This document shows, piece by piece, positions 44,765-56,330 of a stretch of 64,000 nucleotides of DNA. Under the pieces are notes generated by a model, which worked only from the letters and a program-made list of their open reading frames with translations, was not told the DNA's origin and searched no databases. Location: NCBI GenBank assembly GCA_021234155.1, contig JAJEKV010000010.1:17271418-17335417 (forward strand). The letters run 5' to 3'. Both the position numbers and the translations under genes were made by a program. The DNA is from Isoetes taiwanensis. Taxonomy: Eukaryota > Streptophyta > Lycopodiopsida > Isoetales > Isoetaceae. Every line of letters starts with the position of its first letter. The stretch's first letter is position 1.

Positions 44765-46794
44765 TGTAACGAACCCAGCGGCTTAGACTAGTTTATAATC
44801 TCATGTTCTAGTCAGTATCGGATTGCACAAATCATTGTTGATATGTTCTATGGGTGCGTTGGGGAGGCAACATTTAAAGCTACATAAGAACTTAGCTAAG
44901 GTTATGTAAAACCTTAATAACTTAAATGAAAAAAACGTGAGCACCATAAAATAGGGGATGAAGAATCAGGTTTATGAATGACTAAACCATGCTAAAATCT
45001 AGCACCATCCGGCATGGCCGATGGCCATCTGGCAGTGGGGATGCAGTACCAGGTGTGGATTTGATCCCTGGGCAAGCCTATAAAAGCAGAAGGAGTAGCC
45101 AGATGGGCTAAAGGAGGAGGAAAGAGAATCGGTTGGGGCTGATCGAATTGGAAGCGGAGCAAGAAAACAAGGGTCCAAATCCAAAGCTCAGGTGGGGATT
45201 TGATCTATGTATTGATTTTTCGGCCTGATTGGGGACGGATTATGTAGAGCAGTTCTTCTGAGGCATAGACGTCATCGGCCTGTGTGCCAAACCCCGGTCT
45301 AGAGATAAAACTCTTCTTGGAATCCTTCTTGTAAATTGCTTGTCAATCTAAAACCCGTACCCTGACTGAATTCGACCATCCGATCCTGTGAACCTAGCTT
45401 GCTTTGGTCTGATGTAAATATTCCTTCTGTCTGCCTATTGCCTCTACCTTGGTAAAGTTTATAGTTCTGTCTTCTTCCTCTGATTCTTATGCTGGAGATC
45501 GTCTTTGCATTCTTAATGCATTTTGGGAATGAACCCTTACCTGGGGCGAGGCCACAGATCCAGTCGGCCAGGCCAAGAAGGGCCGCTGTTGGCCGGCCAC
45601 GAATCTGTTACAGTCCTTTTTCTGATTTCTATTGAAGGGGGATACCAGGGTCTGATATCCCCAGACCTTTAAAAACCTTATTTTAAAGTTAAAGTTTAAA
45701 CCTTAAGTTGTTATAAAGTTAAACCTTAAAACCCTTAAGTGTTCTTATCAATGTAGTTACCTTCTACCAACCGCTAGGAAAACATACCCTATGAGCCCAA
45801 GATTCCATTGAATGTTGTTGCCGTTCAGTAGTAGGGAAAAGTATCTGCCTGGCTAGTGTATAATGTGGGATGTTTATGCGTGCATTAAAGATTGCTCTAT
45901 ATGAGGCCTTACGGAATTGCATTATGTATCTGAGACGATATTATGTTTATGGTGCACTTGAATCAAAGAATGTTGTGCACTTGCATGCAACGGCCCACCT
46001 TCGGAGGGGTGGAGTGGCCGTGTAACTCCGCATCCGTGCCAGATGGCCTGACGGATGAGTTGAACCCCGTATGTACAGATGGAGAGAGTGGTCTCCTTGG
46101 GGTCGCCACCCAAGGATTACGCTTGGCATGTAGTATGCATGGAAAATGGTAATTATAGAATGTGCTAACCTTGCAGGGGAGTATCAACGTAACAGGTAAC
46201 TCACGTATTATTGTTATGCATAAATGTGAAGATCCCAATGTCCCTCCCCACTTAGTCCTTGTGGACTAACCCCGGATGTTTGTTGTTATGTAAGATGGCA
46301 CGTCCTGAAGCCACCATTGTGTTGGACCTAGACTCTTTTGTTACCTGGTGGTTCAATGAGACAGAGGTTGAACCTGCTTTAATGTCTAAGGAAAGAGTTT
46401 ACGAGATCCTAATGGCATTGTTCAGGAAGTTGTATTATGCACAAAGGCAACCCCAAATTGAGGCCCAAGACCCGGAGACGGATGGGGAGTCCTCCGGGGG
46501 TAGCTCTGGCGACTCCTCCTCGGTCACTTCCGAGGAGGGGGAAGAGCAAAGGGCCAATTAAGCATGGGTGACGGGGTTGGCCTGGGTTTTTGTATGTTAT
46601 GGGTGTGTATTGTGATATGGGTGCAATGCGAACTCTTCTTTATATGTGCGGCCGTGGGCCTTATGTAAATGAGTTGATTGTAACCAAAGCTTTATGAATA
46701 AGAGCTTCTTGATTGTAAAGTTCATGATTATATGATGGTCTATAACCGAATTATTTACTGCAATGGCCTAGGCCAAGGGGCTAGGTCCGTTTCA
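44765..46794 (+). repeat. E3 5' LTR (type B)
   Basis: 2,030 bp, TGTAACGAACCCAGCGG to GGTCCGTTTCA. TATA-like CCTATAAAAGCAGAAGG at about 45077-45093. It contains the LTR-embedded ORF at 46295-46561. Same architecture as the E2 LTR with many substitutions and indels. Confidence 0.9.
46295..46561 (+). CDS. LTR-embedded ~88-aa ORF (type B copy)
   Basis: Intact ATG-to-TAA frame: MARPEATIVLDLDSFVTWW, SKERVYEILMALFRKLYY, acidic Ser-rich tail SSSVTSEEGEEQRAN. Aligned to the E2 copy over the first ~65 codons, I count about 17 synonymous codon differences and about 8 amino-acid changes, and no frameshift. Chance or leader function is still possible. No known domain. Confidence 0.6.
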   Translation: MARPEATIVLDLDSFVTWWFNETEVEPALMSKERVYEILMALFRKLYYAQRQPQIEAQDPETDGESSGGSSGDSSSVTSEEGEEQRAN

Positions 46795-46796
46795 GT

Positions 46797-46810
46797 TGGT
46801 ATCAGAGCCC
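46797..46810 (+). other. E3 primer-binding site (initiator tRNA-Met type)
   Basis: TGGTATCAGAGCCC two bases after the 5' LTR. Confidence 0.85.
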
Positions 46811-46930
46811 AAAGTTCTGACAACCTTCGGGCCGTGGGAATTAAGGGTTAGAAACTTAAGAAGTCTACTGGAAAGTAGAGTTGTTTTATGGAAAATAACC
46901 ATTGCCGTCATTTTCCAGGTGATTAGCAGG

Positions 46931-49900
46931 ATGTCTGGAAGTAATGATAACGGTTCAGGAGCTAGGGGAAGTGGCACTGCTCCTACCATAACTGAGCAAA
47001 TCTTGGCAGCTATGCAGCAGCAACTTGCCACCATGCAACAACAGCTTGCCAGGAACGTTGCCGCCGAGAAAGATTGTGTTACTATTGGAAAGAAGCTGGG
47101 CATATTTCAGCTCGTTGTCCTAGGAAGTGGCAAAATAGGGGCAATGCAGGACCGCAAGCTAGTAGTGGAAACCCGGGAGACTGGAATAGGCCAGTAACGA
47201 GTACGCCAAGTGTTAGTGGACCTCGGAATACTCGTACGGAGGAGAGGCCTGCACGAGCTAAAGCAGTCACATTAGAAGAAGCAGGAGCAGCACCAGATAT
47301 GCGTGCATACGCCATTGGTGGAGACCCTGCTGAGTATATTGCTACTGACGTTATCCATCTACCAGGTAGCATTCGAACGCAACCTTTTCATTTTCTGATT
47401 GACAGTGGTAGCACACACAATTTTATTTCGCCTAGATTGGTTGCTCAGATGGGTTTGAATGTCATTGCACGAAATCCTAGATCTGTAGAGTTAGCAAATG
47501 GTGTGATTAAGATGTCGGATGGATTTGTGCCTCGCCTGGACTTTAAACTCTGTGGGATAAAGTTTTATACTAACTTTGAAGTCCTTGATCTGGGTAAGTA
47601 CGATTTAATTCTCAGAATGTCGTGGTTGAAAGCCGTAGGGGCCTACATCGATTGTAAAGGCAAGGCTGTCCTTTGCACCTTGTCAAATGGTTCTATCAAG
47701 AGATTGGGTAGTTGCCCTATGCTTTCTGGGCCTTCCGTGTTGACCTGCAAGCAGGCAAAGCGCTATTTGCGCAAGGGAGGAATCATGTATGTTGGAATGA
47801 GAAGTAAAGCTGCAGAAATGCAAGAAACTATTGTTCCAAAAGTTATTCAGGAGGTGTTAGAAGAATTCAGGGACGTGTTTCCTGACAAGTTAACAGAACT
47901 GCCTCCCTTTCGTGAGGTGAATCATGATATTGAATTGCTTCCAGGATCTGCACCACCTTCGCGACCTCCCTATCGTTTTAATGTGGTAGAGATGGTAGAG
48001 CTTAAAAAGCAGCTTGAGGAATTGGTAGAGCAAGGCTTTATTAGGCCTAGCACATCTCCATTTGGAGCTCCTGTCTTATTTGTAAAGAAGAAGGATGGAA
48101 GTCTGCGTTTGTGTGTAGACTATAGGCTGTTAAATCAGGTAACCATCAAGATGGTTACGCTTTGCCACGAGTGGATGATCTATTTGATCAATTAAGTGGT
48201 AGCAAGTTCTTTTCAAAGATTGACTTGCGATCTGGCTACCATCAGATCCGGATTAAGGAAGAGGATATCCCTAAAACTGCTTTTCGCACCAGATATGGCC
48301 ATTATGAATTTGTGGTAATGCCATTTGGATTTATCAATGCACCAGCCACTTTTATGAGGCTTATGAATGATGTTTTTCGGGCTCATCTTGACCAATTTGT
48401 GCTTGTGTTTTTCGACGATATTCTGATTTATTCGAGAACACTTGAAGAGCATGTTGAACATTTGCGCTCAGTTTTGAAGCTATTACGGCAACATAAGCTT
48501 TATGGTAAGCTTTCCAAATGCAGTTTTGCTTAAGAGCAGCTGATTTATTTAGGCCATGTTGTCTCCAACAAGGGAATTGAGCCGGATCCTGAAAAGGTAA
48601 AAGCTATACAAGAATGGCCACAACCTCAATCTGTAAGAGAGATCCGGGCATTCATAGGATTAGCTGGATATTATCGCAAGTTTGTAAAGCATTTTTCCAG
48701 GAAAGCAGCTCCATTGACCACCCTACTTCAAAAAGACTTAGCATTCCAATGGTCAGAGGTATGTAACCAAAGTTTTCAAATTCTAAAAGATGCCATGACG
48801 CATGCACCAATCTTAAAGATTCCATCTATGGAGCGGGACTTTTGTGTGGTAACTGATGCCTCAGGCACTGGGATTGGATGTGCTTTATTACAAGATGGTC
48901 ATGTGTGTGCATATGCATCAAAGAAACTTAATTCAGCTGAACAGAATTCAGTTATAAGGGTCATGGGTTAATTTTTAGAAGGGGAGACTGTAACGGTCCT
49001 GGTGCATGCTTTAAAGTTATGGAGGCATTATCTTTTGGGTAGGAAATTTCTCCTCAAGACCGATCATCAGAGTCTTAAGTATTTCCTGACGCAGCCTCAG
49101 CTAAATAATTGCCAGAAACGATGGATGCAACTGCTGCAGGAGTATGATCTCACCATAATGTATCAGCCTGGGAAAGATAACGTAATTGCAGATGCGTTGT
49201 CCCGACGATCATACTGTGCCGCCATTAGTGTTGCTAATACGCAATGAGACAGCAATCTCACACAGTTGATCCGGGAGGATTCTTATTTCCAGCCTATAGT
49301 AGTAGCACTTGAGCAATGGGAAAACAAGAATCCTTATAAGATTGAAGCATCTAAGATTGAAGTTATTCTACCACAATCAGTTGTGCATACCGGATAATGC
49401 CGACCTTAAACAGCAGATTATGAAGGAAGCTCATGATAGTCCAGTATCAGGTCATCCAGGAGTTCAGAAAACTCTTCGTAAGGTCCACAAGCAGTTCTTT
49501 TGGCCTAGCATGAAGAAGGAAATTTTAGGCTACGTGGCCAGATGTTTACCATGCCAGAAGGTGAAAGCCTCTCACCAGAAGGTTGCAGGGAAATTGCAAT
49601 CGTTGGATATTCCTGATACAAAATGGGAAAGTATAGGTATGGATTTTATTGTGGGATTGCCTAAGACACGAGCAGGATATGATTCCATCTATATAGTAAT
49701 GGATCGTCTCACCAAGCAAGCCCACTTTATGCCAACCAAAATCACGGCTACTGCTGCATAAGATTTTTATCAAGGATATATTCCGTCTGCATGGTATGCC
49801 TAAGGTTATCGTGTCAGACCGAGACACGTGCTTTGTTAGCCAGTTTTGGCAAGCATTGTTCCATGGGAATTAAGAATGAGTACAGCCTATCATCCTCAAA

Positions 49901-50673
49901 CCGATGGTCAAGTTGAAAGAGTTAATCAGGTTGTTGAAGACATGCCCCGGATGTATGTTCCCGAACATCCGCACACCTGGGAATCTTATCTGTACTTAAT
50001 TGAGTGTGCCTACAACAATACATATCAAGATTCCATACAAATGAGCCCATTTGAAGCAGTATACGGGCAAGAATGCCGATATCCCTTAACTTGGTGTAGT
50101 CCGCAGTGTAAAGTTGATTTGGTCCAGACCATGGGAGAAGATATTGGGACACAGCTCCGAATTATTAGACAAAATATTGCCAAAGCACAGAACCGACAAA
50201 AGAAATATGCGGATAAACGGAGAAGACCTTCAGAATTCCAGGAGAATGATATGGTGTTCCTCAAGATTAACCCTAAGCAGGGTACATTGAAGTTTAAGAA
50301 AGCTGGCAAACTAGCACCTAGATATGCAGGTCCTTTTAGAATCATACAGAGGATCGGCAAGGCTGCATACCGCTTGGAATTGCCTATTGACGTCAAGGTC
50401 CATAATGTATTCCATCTTAGCAACTTACGCAAGTATCTCAGTGATCCATCACATATACTGCCGCAAGATAATTTGGTTGCAGTAGAAGAGACACTCGCAG
50501 TAAAACCACAAACAATTTTGCGGGTTGATACTAGGGTACTGAGGAATCTCACCATCGAGAAATATCTAGTGCAATGGGCAAGATATCCGCAAGAAGATGC
50601 GACATGGGAAGACGCTGACAAGTTCAAGAAGTTATATCCGACCTTTCCCATAACTCATGAGGACATGAGTTAA
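46931..50673 (+). pseudogene. E3 gag-pol, capsid deleted and pol broken
   Basis: Starts MSGSNDNGSGARGSG (46931), but after MQQQLA jumps directly to [18 protein letters not shown], the frame-shifted zinc-knuckle region, so about 700 bp of gag core seen in E2 is missing. Protease [16 protein letters not shown] (about 47390), RT with [12 protein letters not shown] (about 48406-48440), RNase H interrupted at about 48945-49000 by foreign sequence, integrase finger and MDFIVGLPKTRAGYDS (about 49640), a deletion near 49760-49870 removing the SDRD/TRFV part in frame, then YHPQTDGQVERVNQ and the chromodomain-like end to TAA 50671-50673. It cannot make particles or functional integrase as read. Confidence 0.85.
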
Positions 50674-50689
50674 TTTTACAAGGTGAGAA

Positions 50690-52344
50690 TGTAACGAGCC
50701 GAGTGGCTTAGACTAGCTTATAATTGCATGTTTCTAGTAGAAGAACTATAAGGTAAGGGGCGTAGTGGCCTGCCTTGTGTCAGTATTGGATTGTGTAAGA
50801 TCATTGTTGATATGCTTCCATGGGTATGTTGGGGCGGCATTTAAATTTACAAAAACACTTTAGTTAAGGTTATTTAAAACCTTAATAGGTTAAATTCAAA
50901 AGAGTAAGCACCGTAAAATAGGGGAGAAAGGATCAGGTTTGTGGATATTACGGAACCATGCTAAAATCTAGCATCCAGCATACCGGATGGGCATCTGGCA
51001 GTGGGGATGGATTACCAGGTATAGGTCTGATTCCCTGAGCAAGCATATAAGAAGCAGAAGGAGTTGGCCGGATGGTGAAAGGAGGAGAAAAGGGAAGCGA
51101 TTGGGGGCTGAGCAAATTAGAGGTTGAGCAAGAACAAAGAGTCCAAAGCCAAGAATTCAGGTGGGGATTTGATCTGTTCTTGATTTTATGGCCTGATTGG
51201 GGGTTGGATGAGCAGTTTTTGTGAGGCATAGACACCATCGCCATGTGATCCAAATCACAGTCTAGAAGTAGAATCAGGTTAAATTGCTCTGTCAATTCAA
51301 AAGCAGTATACCCTGATTGAATTCGGCCTTTAGAATCTGGAAATCCAAGCTTGCATTCAATTTCTGTGAAGAACCATCATTTTGCCTGCCTACCTTCTCT
51401 GCCTTGGAATAATCTGTAAATCCATTTCTTTTCCCTGATTCTGTTCCCAAAGACATTCCTTCGGCTTCTCAATCCATTTTCGGAAGAGATCCCTGGCTTG
51501 GGCGAGCTAAGAAATCTAGCCGGCCAGGCCAAAAGGGCCGCTGTTGGGCGCCGACGATTCTATTACAGGTTTTTTTTTTAATTGCTATTGAAGGGGGATA
51601 CCAGGGTCCGGTATCCCCAGACCTTTAAAATCTTATATTAAAGTTAAAGTTTTAAAACCCTAAGTTGTTTTACAATTGTAGTTATCATTGACCAACCTGC
51701 TAGGCAAATATACCTTATGAGACCCAAGATCCCAGCTAGCCGAGAAACTAGAGTTTTATCCTACTCATATGACCTGTCTTAGAATTTGATAAATTGTTGC
51801 TGGCTCTTAAAAACTATCTAGGGCTTGAATGTTGTTGCCAGTCCAGTATTAGGAGAAGTACCGGCCTTACTAGTATCTGATGTGGGATGTTTATACGTAC
51901 ATTTGAGATTGCTTTGTAAATATGAATAGGGTTTGGGGTCACTCTACGGAAATTGCATTATATATCTGAGATGGTATTATAGGATATGGTGCATTTGCAT
52001 CAAATGATGTTGTGCATTTGCATTCAACGGCCCACCTTCGGAGGGGTGGGATGGCCGTGTAACTCCGCATCTGTGCCAGATGGCCTGACGGATGAGTTGA
52101 ATCATGTACGTACAGATGGAGAGAGTGGTCTGCTTGGTGTCGCCACCCAAGGATTACGCTTGTCATGTAGTTATGCATGGAATATGTGGTTATAGAATGT
52201 GCTAACCTTTGCAGGGGGAGTATTGACGTAACAGGTAAATAATGTATTATTGTTATGAATGAATGTGAAGATCCCAATGCTCCTCCCCACTTAGTCCTTG
52301 TGGACTAACCCCGGATGTCTGTTTGTATGTAAGATGGCACGTCC
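50690..52344 (+). repeat. E3 internal LTR (type A), truncated
   Basis: Nearly identical to the E2 LTR. It begins TGTAACGAGCCGAGTGG after AAGGTGAGAA and stops inside the LTR ORF (AAGATGGCACGTCC), where pol sequence follows. TATA-like ATATAAGAAGCAGAAGG near 51046. Confidence 0.9.
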
Positions 52345-52909
52345 AGACCATGGGAGAAGATATTGGGACACAGCTCCGAATTATTAGACAAAATATTGCC
52401 AAAGCACAGAACCAACAAAAGAAATATGCGGATAAACGGAGAAGACCTTCAGAATTCCAGGAGAATGATATGGTGTTCCTCAAGATTAACCCTAAGCAGG
52501 GTACATTGAAATTTAAGAAAGCTGGCAAACTAGCACCTAGATATGCAGGTCCTCTTAGAATCATACAGAGGATCGGCAAGGCTGCATACCGCTTGGAATT
52601 GCCTATTGACGTCAAGGTCCATAATGTATTCCATCTTAGCAACTTACGCAAGTATCTCAGTGATCCATCACATATACTGCATCAGGATAATTTGGTTGCA
52701 GTAGAAGAGACACTCGCAGTAAAGCCACAAGCAATTTTGCGAGTTGATACTAGGGTACTGAGGAATCTCCCCATCGAGAAATATCTAGTGCAATGGGCAA
52801 GATATCCGCAAGAAGATGCGACATGGGAAGACGCTGACAAGTTCAAGAAGTTATATCCGACCTTTCCCATAACTCACGAGGACATGAGTTAATTTTTACA
52901 AGGTGAGAA
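52341..52909 (+). pseudogene. Duplicate of the E3 pol tail
   Basis: Repeats 50124-50689 (about 566 bp) with few differences: integrase C-terminus, chromodomain-like stretch and polypurine tract. It joins LTR sequence at a shared GTCC. The open frame that starts at 52323 with MYVRWHVQTMGEDIG is a junction product. Confidence 0.9.
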
Positions 52910-53085
52910 TGTAACGAACCCAGCGGCTTAGACTAGTTTATAATCTCATGTTCTAGCCAGTATCGGATTGCGCAAATCATTGTTGATATGTTCTATGGGT
53001 GCGTTGGGGGGCAACATTTAAAGTTACATAACTTAGCTAAGGTTATGTAAAACCTTAATAACTTAAATGAAAAAAATGTGAGCAC
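52910..53085 (+). repeat. E3 3' LTR (type B), truncated
   Basis: Matches the first 176 bp of 44765-46794 up to GTGAGCAC, then unrelated LINE-like sequence begins. Confidence 0.9.
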
Positions 53086-53727
53086 TTCTTTCGAGCTCGC
53101 TTTTGCCTGAGGGGCAGTGACCGGGCTATCTGGGCACAAGTCTGCTACACATACCTATAGTCCCTCAGGATGATGTGGTGGTGCAGGTTTGGAAGGTCCA
53201 TCCCGATGTTGTGTCTTCTTGTTTTGTGCGGTCTTGTTACCGAGTGCTGGTTATTCATGACACACTGCCCCCTTCAGGCAAGTGGTCTCTGCAGCTTCCG
53301 GGTTCTCGATGGCGCTCGGTTTGGACGTGGACATGGAGCTCACTTCCCCACCGGGTTAGGGTGCTTCAGAGAGCAGGTGGTGCACCCACCGTGATCGTGG
53401 TGAATGCCCTTGTGAGTCGGGCTTAGGCGGGTGTGAGCCCTCTCTGCCCTTTGTTGTGGCCTTCATCGCGAGAGATGTGGAGCATTGTCTAGTTTTATGC
53501 CCTCACTTGCGCAAAGTGCCCGGATTGGGTTAGGGCTCTGTTTGTGAGATTGACTAGCCAGGTATTCTGTCGCTTCATGTGTATCCTGGTGCTTGGCCGC
53601 TCTTGCGGCAACAAGCCTTGCATCTGTGCGTGGCTTGGTTGGTGTGGCTGATTTGGAAGCGGCGGTGGTTGTGGATCTTTCAGGGGATTCAGCAGCCTGC
53701 AGCCTCTCTGATTCCTCGACTCAGGTA
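53086..53727 (+). pseudogene. LINE C-terminal (zf-RVT-like) fragment
   Basis: Broken frames give PPSGKWSLQLPGSRWRSVW, SSLPHRVRVLQRAGGAPT, then CPLLW/PLCPFVVAFIARDVEHC, VLCPHLRKV, and WLVWLIWKRRWLWIFQGI. Layout and spacing (HxxxRV..., C-x2-C, EH...CPH, W-WKRR) resemble the zinc-binding region at the C-terminus of plant LINE ORF2 proteins. It ends where the E4 LTR begins. Not the same LINE family as 20.2-44.7 kb, as far as I can see. Confidence 0.5.
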
Positions 53728-54323
53728 TGTTAGTCCTATACGTCCGAATACAGGACTATTCATGCACATGACGGACCAGGTCAAGGCCAAGGATCCACAG
53801 TCAGGTCAGACGTCAAAGGCCCTGCAGAAGCCCAAGCCACCAGCCAAGCAGCAGACCACGAAGGCCACGGGCACGAAGAGGTCGAGGACAGACAAGTGAC
53901 GGGCCGTCACCGCCAGCGTCAGCGTCAGCGTGACTTCAGGCACCTCAAGAGGCACCGCCAACATCCCTGCAAATCAGGCCTCCTTCTAGGGGTCGGCATA
54001 GAGATCTGACAGAGTATCTATATTGGGCCAAAGGCCATTGTACTATATATATGGGCAGATCTAGCCTTCACAGGTTGGATGAGTTTTTGGTCTTATCTCA
54101 CTTCTGCCTTCTCTCGATTGCGAGAGCTCATGTATCACAATTGATATCAAAGAGTTTTGTTCTCTTCATTGTGTTCTTCATTGTTTTTCTTGTTTTTTCT
54201 CTTTTCTCTTCCTTAGTTTCTTTTGCAAATCCCGCGTGACACAGCTACCGGATTCTCCTGTTTGATCCACGGGTCCTCACAGAGGGCTGTCTTGCAGGAG
54301 TTCCCGAACCCAGACCCCAAACA
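53728..54323 (+). repeat. E4 5' LTR
   Basis: 596 bp. The start TGTTAGTCCTATACG aligns with the E1 LTR start TGTTAGCCCTGTGCC. Matching blocks follow (AAGGATCCACA; TCTTGTTTTTTCTCTTTTC; CTCACAGAG), and it ends GACCCCAAACA as in E1. TATATAT at 54044-54050 is the likely promoter. The bounds come from comparison with E1 because the second LTR is not in view. Confidence 0.75.
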
Positions 54324-54324
54324 C

Positions 54325-54341
54325 TGTCGCCACTGCCGGGT
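54325..54341 (+). other. E4 primer-binding site (tRNA-Asp-like)
   Basis: TGTCGCCACTGCCGGGT right after the LTR, close to TGGCGCCGTTGCCGGGG of plant Tat/Athila elements. Confidence 0.6.
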
Positions 54342-54370
54342 CTGATTTTCTTTTCCATCCTTCTTTTACC

Positions 54371-56330
54371 ATGTCTTCCCGAGCTTTCACCCCTGAGGAG
54401 CTTCTTAGCCAGACGGCGTCTCGTTTGGAGCGCCATCAACGTCGCGAAGTTGCTCGAGATATGTATGACACTGCTTATGATATTGAGGGAGGCCATATTC
54501 GCTCACGAGCTCAATCGGTGCCACCTACTCCTCGTGTTCACTCTCGTCCTGGCTCTCCTCCAGCGTGTAAACATTGTTCCCAACCTCAGTCACCTCATCA
54601 TACACCTGTTCAGCAACCTCCAGCTTATTTCCACACTCCAGAGAGTGCCTACATTCATATCTCCTCTGGCCATACTCCTCTGCCTTCACAACCATCATCT
54701 CCCCCTGGAGGAATGGGTTATCCCCATGTCTCTTTCGGCCCTCCCCAGGTTCAGACATATCCTCAATCCCCTTCTTTTCAACAAACACTTCCCGTTTACA
54801 CTCTTACCGATCTCAAACCTCATGACCATGGACCCCACGGTCCTCCCCCACAGGAACCTCCTTTTGCACATCTTCAGGGTCTTTCTGCTCCTTTGCCACA
54901 TACGGAATCCATGGAAGTTCCGCCCCATTATGTTCCTCCTTATACACCGCGTCCATTCCAAATAATAACTTTGGCCTCAGTAAACAATTGGGCTGCTCCC
55001 AAATCTTGCTCCAACGTTGAGTGAATCCCAACATTGTTTTCAACCACAAGAAGATTTTAGCTCATTCTATTTCCAGGCTTTTTCTCTTGCTTTAGTTTGC
55101 CTATTTTTGTAGGTATCTTAGCTCTGTTCTAATTTTGGTATAGTGCAGGTGTTTCCACATGCACAAAGGAGCCATATTTTCGAAGGTCACACAGACATGC
55201 ACCAGAGGATAATATCACAAATGTCAGTCCTGGTTATGCACACGGCCAGTCACAATCCTCTTTTCAGACTCTCAAACTGACCTATCCCACTTTTGGCAGT
55301 ACTAAAGGCAAACCATTGGATCAAAGTGCTCAAGCCCACATGGAAGAATTTGAGGCTCTGGCTGTCCTCAATGGGCACGCTCAACTCAACTCAACTAAAG
55401 TTCCATATCTTTTCCACCACGCTGCGTGGATCCCCTCATCAATGGCTCATGGCAAACAAAAGCCATTGGAAACAAAACTGGACTGAAATGAAGACTGCTT
55501 CCCTTTCTCATTATGGGACCACAGATGATGATCAACTTCTTCTCAAGCAACTCAATGATCTTCAGCAAGAGCCCACGGAATCAGCCCGGGATTTTGCGGA
55601 TCGTCTTCATATCCTCCTCAGCAAACTTCAGGAGTACCCCACGCAAAGCCAGATCCTCGTCTGGTTTCTCCAGGGACTTCCTCCGGCTATTCGTCTCATG
55701 ACTGAATACCTGCGCCCCTAGACTTTGGAGCAGGCCATCGAACTTGTCAATCATTCAGTTAATGTTTCCTCTCGCGACGTGGCCCTCCAGGAGCTACCCT
55801 TCATTCCTCCTGTCATGGTACCTCAGACTGCCGTTCAGCCTCAACACTCAAATCCTCAACGCAGTCAAATTTGGTGCCACATCTGCAAATATCAAGGCCA
55901 TTTGGCCAATGAGTGCAACTCCACCAATGGCCCACCTCATTGTAAATGCTGCAACATGTGCAATCATGCCATTGAAGAATGCACTCGTACTCATCCTACG
56001 CCATTTCGGCAAAAGATGGTTTATCAAGTCCAGACCACGCCTCAGCAATAGACGTCCTATCAACCTCAACAATTTTAGGCACAACCTCCTCAACAGTATC
56101 AACAATCTCAGCAGCCACGAGGACAAAGCAATCGTCCTCCTTTTGATCCTTCTAAAGCCCAGTGTTACCATTGTCTAGAGTGGGGTCATACCACCACGGC
56201 GTGCCCTCAACTTCCTCAAGTTCAAGTCCAACTTCCAGGCACGAATCAAACCACGTCAGTACGCCTCACGGCCTATCAACTTTGGATCGCGAATGGCAAA
56301 CAGGGCCCTTGTCCTGTTCTCCGAAAACCA
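54371..56330 (+). pseudogene. E4 gag, broken
   Basis: ATG at 54371 (MSSRAFTPEELLSQTASRLE); a 217-residue Pro/His/Ser-rich head runs to TGA at 55022. 55025-55150 looks intron-like (pyrimidine-rich, ending ATAGTGCAG). The core starts about 55280 (AHMEEFEALAVLNGHAQLN), shifts near 55400, and continues YPTQSQILVWFLQGLPPAIR, a TAG at 55720, then TLEQAIELVNHSVNVSSRD. Zinc knuckles: CHICKYQGHLANEC, CKCCNMCNHAIEEC and, after two TAG stops, CYHCLEWGHTTTAC (about 56165-56206). Three knuckles are unusual; most plant gypsy gags have one or two. Confidence 0.85.

Larger units (their letters stand above)
44765..53085 (+). mobile_element. E3: rearranged composite of the E2 family
   Basis: Order: LTR type B (44765-46794), gag-deleted internal region (46795-50689), LTR type A lacking its end (50690-52344), a second copy of the pol tail (52341-52909), LTR type B truncated after 176 bp (52910-53085). 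Type A is nearly the E2 LTR; type B is clearly diverged. This is most simply a tandem of two elements sharing an LTR, with most of the second internal region lost by a deletion joining GTCC in the LTR to GTCC in pol. The right-hand target duplication cannot be checked because the last LTR is truncated. Confidence 0.8.

Noticed and set aside
52323-52892. Apparently intact 189-aa frame starting MYVRWHVQ
   Set aside because: A junction product of LTR plus the duplicated pol tail; only the integrase tail and chromodomain-like part are real.
53579-53899. Open plus-strand frame ending in a Lys/Gln/Pro-rich tail (KPPAKQQTTKATGTKRSR)
   Set aside because: It crosses the LINE fragment/E4 LTR boundary at 53728. 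The basic tail is translated LTR sequence, so it is a chance fusion frame.
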